Below are positions 11,640-23,917 of a DNA stretch of 64,000 bases, one piece after another. A program made the translations under genes and the position numbers. This DNA is from Ceratopteris richardii (taxonomy: Eukaryota > Streptophyta > Polypodiopsida > Polypodiales > Pteridaceae). The stretch covers positions 108,271,104 to 108,335,103 of the forward strand of contig CM035417.1 in NCBI GenBank assembly GCA_020310875.1. The letters run 5' to 3'. Every line of letters starts with the position of its first letter. Within the stretch, counting starts at the first letter, position 1. Below the pieces are notes generated by a model, which worked only from the letters and a program-made list of their open reading frames with translations, had not been told where the DNA came from and made no database searches.

Positions 11640-13100
11640 AACTACTTTTATTTTGTATACCCACTTGTTGAAGGCTACCTTTGTGCAACTCAACCAGATC
11701 CCAAGTATCAATTGCATGGCCTTTATCTCTTCCTACATGGCTAATTCCCACCACTTCTTGTGCTCACATAGCTTTGTCTCTTTATAAGGAAGAGGCTCAC
11801 CCTCATCTGATAACATAATGTAACATACACATGGGTCATATCTGCTCACATGCCTCCTATTACGTGTTTATCCAATGATCCACATTCTCTTACAATGGAT
11901 ATAGATCAGGAGGTACATCAACTTCCTCATTGTTAATGGGCTGTTGTACATCATTTCCAGCCTTGTTTTCATCATGAATTAGGGATTGCATATGCCAATT
12001 AGGAGCCTCATTTTGGTGCCGAACATCATCTAGATCAATAACTACTGGCATATGTGGTGTATCTTGAGGGTTCAAATTGGATTCAACACGTGGTTGTACA
12101 TGCTAAAAATTGACGTTTTTATGATCACTTTTAGAGGCACAGTAATTTTTTAATAGCCTTGCCTCATTATATAAAACATCCCAATTGCGCATAACCTTCT
12201 TGAGTTGAGGTCCCCCTCTCACATTTAGTACTATTATACCTTTCAACCACACCATTAGAAAAGGAGTTGTAAAAGAACTATTAGCTCCCTCTTAATAACA
12301 CAATTTTCACAAAATCTGTTGAATTTAGCACTTGTAAACGCACCCCAATTATCTGAACATAAGCATTTCAACTTTCTACCTATATGGGTAGCAAAGGTTT
12401 CATCTTTAGATTTTAACAAATATACCCAAAACTTTCTAGAGTAGTCATCAACAAAAGAAATAAAGTAAAGAGCACCACCTATAGATTTGGTGGGCTAGAA
12501 ACATTAGAATGAACAAGATCGAGGATATTAGACTTACGAGAGACACTGAAGTAGCAAGAATTCTTTACTTGCTTACCATCTTGGCATTCATTACAAAAAT
12601 CAAGCTTTGAGCCTTTACCATAAACTTGTCCAAATTACATAGTGTGTCAAGTCCTTTTTGGCTCATGTAGCCAATCCTTTTATCCCATAATTCCATATGT
12701 GAATGCCTTTCATCCAAAGCAATAAACTTGCCCAAGAAGTCTTTACCATGCAAGGAATAAAGATTCCCTTTCTTTATACATTCAAAAATTATCCTAGAGC
12801 CTTCTTTGATAAGCTTCCATGAACCCTTCTCAAAGAGAGTACTATATCCATGCATATCCATTTTTCCAATAAACAATAGGATTTTCTTGATGCTTTGTGC
12901 ATACGTCACATCATGCAAAACCACCTCACTAGTGCCATCAACAATGAGATGCATTGTGCCAATGCGTTCAATAGAACAAGAATGTTTATTTCCAAGAAAT
13001 AATGAAAAAGATTGGTGGGACAATAGGGTTGAAGAAATGGTTCAATCTAAAACGTCATCAAAATGCAAGGGAATAGCTACTAATCCAATTCAATGCAAAT
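11640..13100 (-). mobile_element. Ty1/copia fossil B: pre-integrase, integrase, linker, start of reverse transcriptase
   Basis: Reading from 13100 downward on the minus strand: a protease-flanking and pre-integrase stretch (13023-12565, including HMELWDKRIGYMSQKGL), integrase core remnants at about 12560-12180, an acidic linker (12075-11890, VDVPPDLYPL end), and the first residues of reverse transcriptase (NKWVYKIK type) near 11640-11760. RNase H and LTRs are not seen. The copy is broken, with several breaks. The same family supplies the fragment at 1-390. Confidence 0.8.
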
Positions 13101-13983
13101 GAGTAACTCTAGGTCTACTTGGATTTCATATGTTGTGCACTCTCTAAAAACCCTTTTACATTGGTTGTGCGTAATATCCATTACTAGACATCATCCATTC
13201 ATCTTTTGTTTCTCCTTTGCAACTATAGCTCATTTCGCATACATATAGCTAGATTTCCTACAAAATTTCCTCTTCAATAATCATATCTATTTTTGTTTTA
13301 TATTTAAGTGAGGTAGTGTATAGGTCCTAGTACCATCCTTAAATAATTTCCATATCATTACATCTAATGTGGTATGTTCCTTGAAGTTAATTAACAAATA
13401 TATATCATAGTATGTTTCCTATTCATGAAGATGTTGGGTGTATTGATGACCTATTGTTTGCAAGAAACTATAAGAGTAAATTAGATCGCTCGTATTTGCA
13501 TATAGAATATGCTATGGGAATATTTATATCGTCTTTTGTTGAAAATATGCTCCAAACATAGAAGCATACAAAATTCTTGGATGGATGACACTTGGGGCAT
13601 TGTAAAGCAAGGATCCACCATAAATATTCGTGATTCAAGCCAACACAAATACTTGTGATTAAAATTTGAATTTGAAGCTCCCTAATATTTCTCAAATGAA
13701 TCACCTATCACACTTAGGTGTGATAAAGCCAACACTCTATGAAAAGAGCTCCCTATCATTTAGGGACTCTTGTCGGAGTCTTAATGTACACATTTTGTAC
13801 TTTGAATTAGCAAAGTTCCCTCATCACTTCTAGGATTTGAATAAGCTACTAGATAGAAAATATTTTAGATAGAAAAGATTTCACATTTTATTTTATTTAA
13901 CATGATCAAGTTGATTATTCATATTTGGGATTTTTAATTTTTTTACTTCTAAAATTGCAATATATCAAATAATATAATAACAT
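12719..13983. repeat. Dispersed ~1.3-kb block, copy 2 (partner 1-1299)
   Basis: Collinear with 1-1299. It covers the upstream part of copia B and about 880 bp of non-coding sequence beyond it. The shared AT-rich string with AATATATCAAATAATATAATAACAT ends both copies, after which this copy passes into the 126-bp satellite. Confidence 0.75.
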
Positions 13984-14470
13984 TTTGATCAGTCATCCTA
14001 TGATATCATCACAACACTCACATCATAAAATTTGAATCAAAATCACATATTATAAGTACACATCTTAATTTCTAAATTAAAAATCATTCGACATCATCGA
14101 CATCATAACGTTTGAATTAAAATCCATATAATATCATTGCACACACTAAATTTTGAAGTCCACATCATCACTACTATAACAATCCATATCATAATATTTA
14201 AATTAATATTGAATTGATATCATCCACATGATAACATTTGAGCTAAAATCCATATTATAGAACTAAACATCTTAACTTTTGAAATTAACATAATCACTGC
14301 TATATCAACCCATATGATAATCTTTGAATTAACATTAAAGCAACATCATCCACATCATGACCTTCACATTAAAATCCATATAATATAAGTTTCTATGTTA
14401 ACTATTGAAATCCACATCATCATTGTACATTACAACCCATACTATCACTGCACACAACACCATAACACTT
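13984..14470. repeat. Degenerate ~126-bp satellite, about 3.5 units
   Basis: The landmark CATC(G/C)ACAT(C/G)AT followed by an A/T-rich TTTGAATTAAAATCCATAT-like string begins at 14095, 14221 and 14347, exactly 126 bp apart each time. A shortened unit precedes them around 14021, and a partial unit continues to about 14470. Half-unit similarity (CCATATCATAAT versus CCACATGATAAC) hints that the unit arose from a shorter ~60-bp repeat. The sequence is AT-rich and non-coding. Confidence 0.8.
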
Positions 14471-14958
14471 CAACTGAAAGAAACAACTATATAATATTAA
14501 AATAATATCTAAATTTAAAACTGTAACAAAAACAGATGTTTGATTCACATATATATTCAATTACCTTAATCCACTTCAGAATGGTCCTAAGCCATCACTT
14601 TCGTATCACTTAAAACCATTTCGAGAGATATTTTGTATCCAATTCTTTTAATGTTAGATTTTTAAAAAACTTTCATTGTCTCTTAAAGTTGGCTTGAAGT
14701 TGAAGTCTAAAGTCTACATATTTTGAGAGAAATCAATTCGTGAGTGAACACTGCTTTCTATGCTTTCCTAATGAAGGCAATAAGCAGTATATCTTGGATG
14801 CATTGATTCTTAAAGTAGAAGCAAGTATTATGAGTGATATAAATTGCACTAGGAACTTTGAATATACAAAAGTTCTTACGTTCATTCTTAAAGGTTCAAA
14901 AAATCATAAATTTGAGTGGATAGAGGTATCTGTGAACATACCTGTGAGGCAATTTATT
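14471..14958. other. Unassigned; one short open frame
   Basis: A plus-strand frame at 14740-14970 (76 codons, MSEHCFLCFPNEGNKQYILD start) ends inside the telomere-like tract. Its composition is protein-like, but I do not recognise it and see no splice or promoter context. Confidence 0.3.
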
Positions 14959-15125
14959 CCTAAACCCTAAACCTTAAACCCTAAACCCTAGACCTTAAAA
15001 CCCAAAACTCGATACCCAAAACCCTAAATCCTAAACCCTAAATTCTAAATGATAAACCCTTAACCATAAATCATAAATCCTTAACACTAAACCCTAAACC
15101 CTGAATCATTAATCCTGAACCCTAA
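14959..15125. repeat. Interstitial degenerate telomere-type (CCCTAAA)n tract
   Basis: About 165 bp made of CCTAAAC units with many variants (CCTTAAA, CCATAAAT, CCAAAACT). CCCTAAA on this strand is the plant telomere repeat. The C-rich strand reads left to right. The units are too worn for a functional telomere; it is an old interstitial tract beside a satellite. Confidence 0.85.
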
Positions 15126-16599
15126 GACCAAGTCGATGTTTCTGGCACCTATGAGGTTTTGTTTCTGTTTGTCTAGGGAGCTGCTACTGATCATCTCTGG
15201 CAAATATGAGCAATCATCACCTTACCAAGGCAGGCTCGCTAATCAGCAAGCATCATCGGTTGATATGTTGTTTACAATACGTCTGTTTTTTATTCTCAAA
15301 CTCTGAAAGAATTATGCTTTGATGCTGCCTGATATAACGATGAAGCGGAAGTCAATGAATAAAATATTTTTATGTAGTTGCTTTTGTGACTGAAGCCTTT
15401 CAATTTGAACTGACTTCTGGATTTTCCACGACTCTGTTTTCATTGACATCTGATGCATTCACTCATTTAACTATTCTGACATCAACCATCAACCATGAAA
15501 CGGCCGATAAGGATCATAGTTTCTATCACGTTCTCATATAACCCTCATTACACTCTGTGTTGGAGAGGTTTCTACTGACTGTGCTCATCATCTTTAAGAA
15601 GGCGAAGCTTGTCTGACTCTTCAGAGTAGACGGAAGGAAGTTTTCAAAAACTTTGAATTCAATGTTTGAAGTTTTATACGACCGGGCCATACGAGGAATG
15701 ATGTGACATAATTCTATCAGAGAAGAATTTTATTGAAGAATGCATATGAAGTTTTGAGGCTGCAAAATTTGACGCTGTAAGTACTTTTACTCCTAGAAAC
15801 AACAAATGGACGCGGATGAAAAACAAAAAGTGAGAAGGGCGGACGATTGAAGGATCTTCGATTACAAGAGAAATAACGGAGGAAGCTTTGATCTATACCT
15901 ATTGACATTTCACATTTCTCTGATTTTTGTCAATTGCCTTGCTTTTATGCACTCTATGATCAATCGGTTTAATTATTGAGTCATCAATCGAAGTTTTGTT
16001 TGTTTTTTACAAACTAAAGAAACCGGAATCATGTTTGGATGCATCGACATAATGATGATGCTATCAACTGATGATGCGTTGTTTTTTTCTTTTCTTTATT
16101 TATGCTCCATAAAAATTCTATGACCGATTGATTTTTTTATGTATTCTTGAGTAGTCAGAATTATCGACAGAGTAAGCGATAAACAAATACTTGTGAGTCA
16201 TCTGATGCTTATGAAACCGTAATTTCATTTAATGAGACTTATGATGCATAAAGAAGAATTACTAACTCGAGGGTGAAACCTTTAGCATGTGCTGATATGC
16301 ATGTGTTTTCGATGATGGTAAGAATTTAATAGCATCGAGAAGTTCAGAACTAATTGATGTGTCTTACAATTCATCTGATATACTTGTTTGAACAACTTCC
16401 TAGTGATTTGAAATAAAGGGCAACAATTTCTCATGATTAAGGATGATCAAAGGAATATAAAGATTCATCATCATTTGATTATGCTATTTCTTATATGAAG
16501 CGAAAATCCTTTTGTTTTTCATGAACGAGTTTGCATGAAAGTTTAATGTATTAGGTTTATGAATTTCAATTGATTGATTAATCTGTTCCTTGTGTATCC
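15126..16599. other. No recognisable gene or element
   Basis: About 1.5 kb with slightly higher GC and frequent GATGATG/CATCATC strings. Stop codons are dense in all frames; the longest frame is 63 codons (15717-15908 minus). It may hold the 3' end of copia D or an unknown repeat. Confidence 0.35.
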
Positions 16600-18461
16600 A
16601 CTACACCTGAGTTGCGCCAAGCACCTGGTGTGTGAAGTATTTTTTCCAGCGGTTGGCTTGATCCGCTAGCCATTGTTTTCGCTCCTAGAATGCAATACAT
16701 CCAAATACTTTCATATGTGATAAGTTTGGCTTTTTACCTTTAAGCTTCTTCTCAAGTGTAACTTGATGTACAGCAACAGTCGGAGTTCTGTTCATGATAT
16801 ATACAGTAGTATGCACAACTTTTTCCCAATAACAATGAGGCATATTATTCTCATCCATAAAGGCTCTTGCTATTTCTACAGTATGTCTATTTTTGCATTC
16901 AACAATGACACTCTATTGTGGTGTGTACCAGCATGAAAACTGATGTCGAATTCCATGACTTTTTAGAAAACTGCTGAACTCATTTGACATGTATTCATCC
17001 CCTCCATCATATCTTAATGTCTGAATATACTTCCCTATCTGCTTTTCCACCATAGCTTTTAAATTTTGGAAGTGAATGAACACCTCACTCTTCTCTTTCC
17101 TGAAATATACCCATACTTTCTATGTATGGTCATCAATGAAAGTAACATAAAACGTGCAACCACCCATAGATGTGGTCTTTGCAAGACCCCAAACATTTCT
17201 ATGTACTATTTCTAGAACGTTCTCACTAACATGCTTCTCATGTGGAAATGATGCTCTTGACAGTTTACCAAATTGACATGTGGCACATACCTTTCACATT
17301 TCTACACTGAATCATTTCTTTGGAAATTTCTGCGACCTCTTTGGCTCCCCTTGCCTTGAAAGTGTCCTCTACCTCCTGCATGATTTTGATGTTGACTTTG
17401 GTCTTGGTTACTATTTCCTCTTCCACTTCTGAAGCCTCTACCTCTGCCTCTTCCTCTGCCAGAGCAGAATACCTACTTAGAACTAGGTTTTCCTTGGGAG
17501 GTTGAGTCCTCACCAAGATTCTTTTCTTCAATAATCAACATGGATACCAAATCAACAAAATTCGAAATTTTCCCTGGTTTGTATAGAAGTTCTAAAGTGC
17601 TTATATGTAGCTCCTAGACCACAAAGGCACACATCCACCTTATCATCACCATCTACATTCATGCCAATAGATGCAAGTGACTCACATATGCTTTTGATTT
17701 TCAAAGTGTAGTCACTTACCAACATGCCCTTTTTCTCCAATGTATGCAGCTCATTCTTGAGTTACAATTTCTGTGCCTTTGTATTGGTCTCATACAATGT
17801 GACCAAACAGTTCCAACCCTCTTTCGAAGTTTTCGCATCCTATATGTGTCCAATCATGCTATCTTGTATGCTAACAGATAGCCAATAGATAACCTTTCCT
17901 ACACCTTAATTCTATTCCTCATATGCTCTTAACTGGTCTACGGTGTGATTCCTCTCTAGTAACTGTGGAGCATTTTTTCTCTCCTTTGATGTACTTTCAA
18001 TAGCCTTTTCTCATCAAGAAATTCGTCATTTTGAATCTCGAAGAATGGAACTTGTTCTTGTCTATCCTAATAGTCATAATCTGACTCATTCCATCTGCGT
18101 TTTCCATTTTTGTAGAAATTCACAACACTGCAAAACACTACAAGCAACACTTCTACTTGAACACTAGTGCACTATGACATGATAAATCGATCTCAAAAAA
18201 ACATAGTTTTTGTGTTTCAACAGTACACAAAATTGCCTGAAGGTCTCGATTAGGAACATATGAGTATTGCCGAACACGATGCAAGTTAGTGTTTCATGAA
18301 GTGAACTGAGTTTTTTGTGGGCCCCACCTTATGGGCTCAAAACAAAGATCAAGATCAGTTTTCATAGCAATCTGAGGTCGTTTGTGAATCGTGCTTTCTC
18401 CATGCCTTCTCGTGTACTCTTCACCATCAAGCTTCCCCAGGAGCTCTCTATAGCCACATTG
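16600..18461 (-). mobile_element. Ty1/copia fossil D: gag and integrase parts
   Basis: On the minus strand, after the PBS, gag appears at about 18130-17552 with a UBN2-type stretch (SDYTLKIKSICESLA at about 17715-17670). An arginine-glycine-rich region (GRGRGRGRGFRSGRG) follows at about 17470-17420. Integrase core comes next (LRYDGGDEYMSNEF near 17020-16980, then HCYWEKVVHTTVYIMNR near 16840). Reverse transcriptase is not recognised below 16600. The element is broken and rearranged. The acidic frame at 17265-17531 is the wrong frame of the RG-rich gag region. Confidence 0.8.
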
Positions 18462-18473
18462 GCTCTCATACCA
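18462..18473 (-). promoter_or_regulatory. Primer-binding site of copia D
   Basis: GCTCTCATACCA on the plus strand is one base from the complement of TGGTATCAGAGC, the initiator-Met tRNA PBS used by plant copia elements. It places the 5' LTR of D at higher coordinates, starting TGTCACAAGG at 18474. Confidence 0.75.
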
Positions 18474-18565
18474 TGTCACAAGGATGGAGATAAGAAGAGA
18501 GCCCACACACACACTCACAATCAAAGATAAGCACAAACACAAATTGAGGCAAGGAAGAATGATCT

Positions 18566-18597
<32 letters not shown>

Positions 18598-18611
18598 ATC
18601 TTCTTCTTCTT

Positions 18612-18642
<31 letters not shown>

Positions 18643-18889
18643 TTCTTATTCTATTACATAAAAAGAAATGTACAAGAATGACCTAAAACAAGAATACAAC
18701 CATTGCAATATATAAAGAACAATCCATAAGGAAAATCCTAATGTCCGCGAATGAGTGAGCTGGCAAGAAAAAAATGTGCTATCACTCTCGGTAGATAAAT
18801 CTAGTAAATCTCAATAAAGTATCCTTGACACATTACGGCATGACCATTATCTAGTAAAGCTCAGAGAAATAAAAAAGTGATACATGTCA
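18474..18889 (-). repeat. Probable 5' LTR of copia D (outer end unclear)
   Basis: It lies directly beyond the PBS and begins TGTCACAAGG at the PBS side. It includes a CTT microsatellite. Its outer end is lost at the join with copia E's 5' LTR near 18890, so LTR length and age cannot be given. Confidence 0.45.
18551..18653. repeat. (CTT)n microsatellite
   Basis: About 100 bp of CTT repeats with a few CCT/CAT/ATT interruptions. The lysine- and phenylalanine-rich frames here are artefacts. Confidence 0.95.
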
Positions 18890-19833
18890 TCATGGATCAT
18901 CACATGTTGAGCTTGATATCTCAACATGTAAAAGAATAGAGCTTTACACATGTAAAAGGAGAAAAAGAGAGCTAAACATCCATGAATTTGAGGTGGTTGA
19001 GTTGCAATCAATGAATCAATCAATCACCTAAAATTAGATCCAACAAGATCTTCACTTTTCCTAGATTGTGGGAAATTTAATTAACTCCCTCCAACAACTA
19101 ACCCCACCTTCATTTGAATTCAAAATCCACTTGTAGAAGTCATGGAGCAGTTCAATATTCTATATAAGGACTTTGAATCACTTGTACATTACATGGAAGC
19201 AATATACATACTCTTGTGGCCATCATTGTCTTGCTCCATTTATTTGCATCATCTTCTTCAACAATAGTAAGCTTGCAAAGGTTGATAATCTCTCTACAAA
19301 GGTTCATATTGTATGATTAAGCACTCATTAGATTGCTATTAATGTCTTGTTTATGTGTACAAATTTTTTAACATTTAGTTTAGTAGATTGAGAGAAATTG
19401 TAGTTTTTCTATCTCGGGGTCTGTCTCTATGCATTCCTGAAAAATAGGAGGTACCACTGTTGAATGTGAGCTGCATTCCAAAAGCATATTTTGATTATTT
19501 CATATATTCTTGTGCATTCTATGCACTCAATGCTATGTATATCACTCCTCCAAAAGGCGTTTTTCCAATTGTAAGCATGTTGGAGGCTATGATCACGATT
19601 ATCTTATCAGACGATCGTAAGTTTTTTGAGCTACTCAATGTGCAAACCTATCTGTTTTGTGTCGAATCTTTCTCCTTCATGCTCCAAAGACATAGTGCAT
19701 TTTATTGCACTTATCACATGCCTATAAGGTCTATTTGAATCTTCATAAGCTCAAGGTCTGTTCTTGTGTCAGTTGATTGGACCGAAATTCATCACTTCGT
19801 AACTCACTTTTCTACCTCCTACAAGCTTGTTCA
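18890..19833 (+). repeat. 5' LTR of copia E
   Basis: Collinear with 24058-24993. It contains a TATATAAGG box at 19161 and ends just before the PBS. The first ~140 bp present in the 3' LTR are not found here. Confidence 0.85.
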
Positions 19834-19849
19834 AGTGGTATTAGAGAAA

Positions 19850-22800
19850 GATCAAGATGGGACGTATTTCCATCAATGATTAAGAAGCTTGATCGACACA
19901 ACTCTGTGGTTTGGCAAATCAGAAGAGAGGCCTATTTGCAAGGTAGAAGTCTTTATGGAATTGTAGTAGGTGATGAATCTATGCCTATTCCAAGATCCAA
20001 AGGAGGACTTACATAGGAGGAGAAAGATAAGCTCACACTTTGGTGCAGAAGGGATGCTCAAGAAAGGTTGTACATACTAAAGTCTATCTTTGACTTTATA
20101 TTACCACATGTTAGAGGATGCAAGAAATCCCAAGAGACTTGGGATGCCCTAGAGACTTTCTTTTTTTCCTAGTATCAAAGCATGAAAGAATCATCTTTGG
20201 AATGAGCTCAACCAAATGAAGAATACACCTAAACAAACCATCATAGAGTTTGTTACCAAGGTCAAAGAGGTTGCAAATCAATTAGCATCCATTGGAGATC
20301 TTATTGAACAAGAGGCTATCATGAGGCAAATTCTCAATGGGATTCAAAGTGATAAGCAATAGCAACCCTTCACCATGGCTTATGATCTCATCATGGATGT
20401 GCAAACTCCAGACTTCAACATCTTTCTTGGACAACTCTTTAATAAAGAGGCCAAGAATAGCATAAAGGAAGGTAACTTCTATCATGCTAATTCAACTAGG
20501 TCTCTATATGCAAAAAAGAAGGACAAGAAGTTGAAAGGTAGAAAGAAGGAATAGGATGAAGCGGATACTTCCCAAGCCAATTTCAGAAGCAAGATCAAAT
20601 GGATAGGGAAGAAGAAAGGACCAAAGCATGAGAGACGCAAAGGACAAAATATTCAACCTTGTTCCATCTATGATAACACCAAGCACACCACTCGTAATTG
20701 TTGGTTCAATGGGAAGACCCAGAAAGGAAGTGGAGGAGGTGGATATAGGAGCGATAGAGGTAGAGGTGGACACAACCTCAATAAGAACAATAGAGGCCAT
20801 AATAGAAGGGACTTCAATAATTATTTAGAAGATCAACCACATGAAGACTCACTGCTTCTAATGAATCTAAGCCACAAAGAAGGTAAAGAAGATGATTATT
20901 TGTTCTACATAGATTCCAGATGTTCAAATCTTGTTGTAGAAAACATTGCTCTCCTATCTGATTTGGAAAGTCCAAAGCATAGACATGAAGTCAAAAAAAG
21001 AGGATGATACTAAGCACAATGTGGAGATGATTGGTAATTTCAAAGTTTCCAATGGTAGGACAAACAATCTGAGTAAGGTTCTCTATGTACCCACTATCAC
21101 CAAAAACCTAATACATGTAGGCCAAATAGTTGAAAATGGTTTGTAAGTTAGGTTCACCTAACATGGAGCTTTTCTGGAAGATCCATGTCAAGGCCTTAGG
21201 AAGATAGCCAGAAGTGATCAGCATGGTAGGATCTTTATTTTTGAAGTAGGAGAAACCATGAACATATCTCTATTCAATTTTGGATGTCAAACCCTAAGTG
21301 AGCTTGAAGTGTGGTATAAGAGACTTGGTCATGTGAATGAGAGAACCATGAAGGATATATGCAGAGATCAAAGTGTTCTAGGGCTACCAAATATATCAAA
21401 GCACCACATGATCAACAGATGTGATGCATATGAGATTGCAAAGGCCCAAAGAAGCCCATTCAAACACAAAGGCTACATCCACAATAACTTATTGGACTTA
21501 GTACATACCCATGTATGGGGCCAAGTCAAGAACCTTCATTGGCAGGATCAAGGTATTATGTTTCATTTATTGATGACCATATTAGTGGACTATTCTATAA
21601 TTTATCAAGAGTAAGAATGAAAGGTTTGATTGCTTCAAAAGGTATATAGCACACATGGAGATTCATACATGTACATCACTCAAGAAGCTCAAATCTGATG
21701 GAGGGGGAGAAAAACTCTCCAAAGAGTTTGATGGGTTCTTGCAAGATAATGGTATCGAAAGGGAAGTGACTACTAGGTACTCTCCTCAAATAAATGGTTT
21801 TGCAAAGAGAAGAAACAAGACATTGGTTGGTTCAACTAGAACAATGCTTGAAGAGAAAAGGTTGCCACATTATCTATTGGAAAAGGCTATTTTATTTGTT
21901 GTGTACCTTGTCAATAGACTTCCATCCAAATCCATTCAACGTATGAATCCTTATGAAGCATGGCACGGAAGAAAACCTAGTCTTTGACACTGCAACGTGT
22001 TTGGTTTCTTAGCTTATATTCATGTACCATCACAAATAAGAGGTAAGCTAGATGAAAGGGCAACAAAGGTAGTGTTTATTGGGTATTACTCAACTTAGAT
22101 GGGTTATAGGTTCTATAATCCTTGAACCAAGCAATTTAGTACAAGTAGAGATGTTGTGCTTGAAGAACATGGGTCTTGGTCTGATCAAGACAAAGAAAAG
22201 CTAACTCTACCATATGATCATGATTTTGATTCTCATCAATTAGGAAGCAAGCATGATATAGAGGTCAAAGTTCCAAAAAGTGATATAGATGAGGACAAAG
22301 ATGGAAGGGAAAAGGATTACAAACTATGTAAGTCAAGAGGTAAACCAAAGATGCAAGAGTCAACAAGAGAGAAGAAAAAACCACAAAGGTATGGATATAA
22401 TTCCACATTTGTTGCAAAGCATTCAATCTAATTAGCAAAGGACTCAATTTCAGAGGAACCTTCAACCTATGAAGAGGCAAAGAGAAACCTTGATTGGGAA
22501 AAGGCCATGAAAGAAGAAATAGAAGCATTGAAGGAGATGGACACTTGGGATTTGGTACCAATCTCATCCAAGCAAAAGGTAATTTGTTGAAGATGGGTAT
22601 ATAAATTTAAAAGAACCTTAGATGGATTAATTTGCAGGTACAAGGCAATATTAGTTGCCAAAAGATGGTCAGAAACTCATGGTATAGACTATGAGGAAAC
22701 ATTCTCACTAGTTTCAAACATGACTACAATCAGATGTTTCAACCTCAAAGTTTTGAAAACCCTAATCATGCATCTTATGTTTCTAGACTTAAGAAAGCAT

Positions 22801-23880
22801 TGTATGGATTGAAACAAGCTCTTAGGGCTTGGAATCACAGGTTGGTTACATACATTCAAGATCAAGGGTTCAAACCTAGCAACTCAGATTCTTCTCTATT
22901 CATCAAAAGGGATCACAATGAGGGTATCTATCTATGTGTGTATGTAGATGATATTATTGTGATAGGTGATGAACTCAATGACATTCACAAGATCAAGAGA
23001 CACATGCAAGAAGAGTTCAAAATCAATGATTTAGGTCAGCTCACATTCTTGCTAGGTATGTAGGTCATATAAATAGATAAAGAATGTATTTGACTTGGAG
23101 GAGATACATTCACGATAAACTTCTTAAGTTCTAAATGGAGAACACTAAACCTATAGGTACACCATTGGAGATGAATCATAAAATTAGTGTTGATGAAGGT
23201 GAGAACTTTGAAGACATTAAAGAATATCAAAGCTTGTTAGGTAGCTTGATATATACTACTCATGCAAGGGTAGACATCTCATATAGTGTAGGAGTGCTAA
23301 GCCAATTCATGCACTCTCCAAGAAGACCACAAATGGAGGCAACTAAGAGAGTACTTAAGTATCTCAAAGGTACAATCAATGAAGTTATATTCTATCCTTA
23401 CTCTTCAGATTTGGATATTGAAATCTATTTAGATGCAGGTTGGGTAGGAGCTAAGGATGATAGAAGGAGTACGGCTGGTTACTTAGCATTTGCAGGTTCA
23501 AAGCTAGTGTCATGAAGCTCCAAGAAGCAACCAACAGTTGCTTTATCCTCAACTAAAGCAGAGTACAGAGGTTTGACCATAGCAACTCAAGGGGCAATAT
23601 GGTTAAAAGCATTGTATATAGATTTGGGACTTGTGAGATCCAAACCTCATATATTTGGAGATAATGTAAGTTCCATGCATCTAGTAGAGAAACCTATCTT
23701 CCATGCAAGAACCAAACACATAGAGGTTCATTAACACCATCAAGGAGAAGCTCATGGCAAAGGACATTGACAATTCTTTTGTTCCAATGGAAAAACAAGT
23801 AGCAGATATCATGATGAAGGTGCTTGATGGAATAAAGCTTTGCATATTTAAATCAATGGCAGGTATTCAACCTATTAGAG
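19850..23880 (+). mobile_element. Copia E internal gag-pol remnants
   Basis: Gag spans about 19850-20650 and is followed by a CCHC-like knuckle (CSIYDNTKHTTRNC near 20660-20700) and a Gly/Arg-rich tail. A protease-region remnant lies near 20900. Pre-integrase has VWYKRLGHV near 21315, and integrase has LKSDGGGE near 21690 and YSPQINGFAKRRN near 21780. Reverse transcriptase shows KKALYGLKQ near 22790 and the catalytic YVDD near 22945. RNase H has LKYLKGTINE near 23360 and the ARTKHIEVH tail near 23710. Domain order is canonical copia. No frame spans the whole polyprotein, so it cannot make a working product. Confidence 0.9.
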
Positions 23881-23917
23881 AATGAAGATTGAAGCATACT
23901 TTAGCATGAGGGGGCTT

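Noticed and set aside
17265-17531. Acidic 88-codon protein
   Set aside because: It is the wrong frame of the RG-rich gag segment of copia D.
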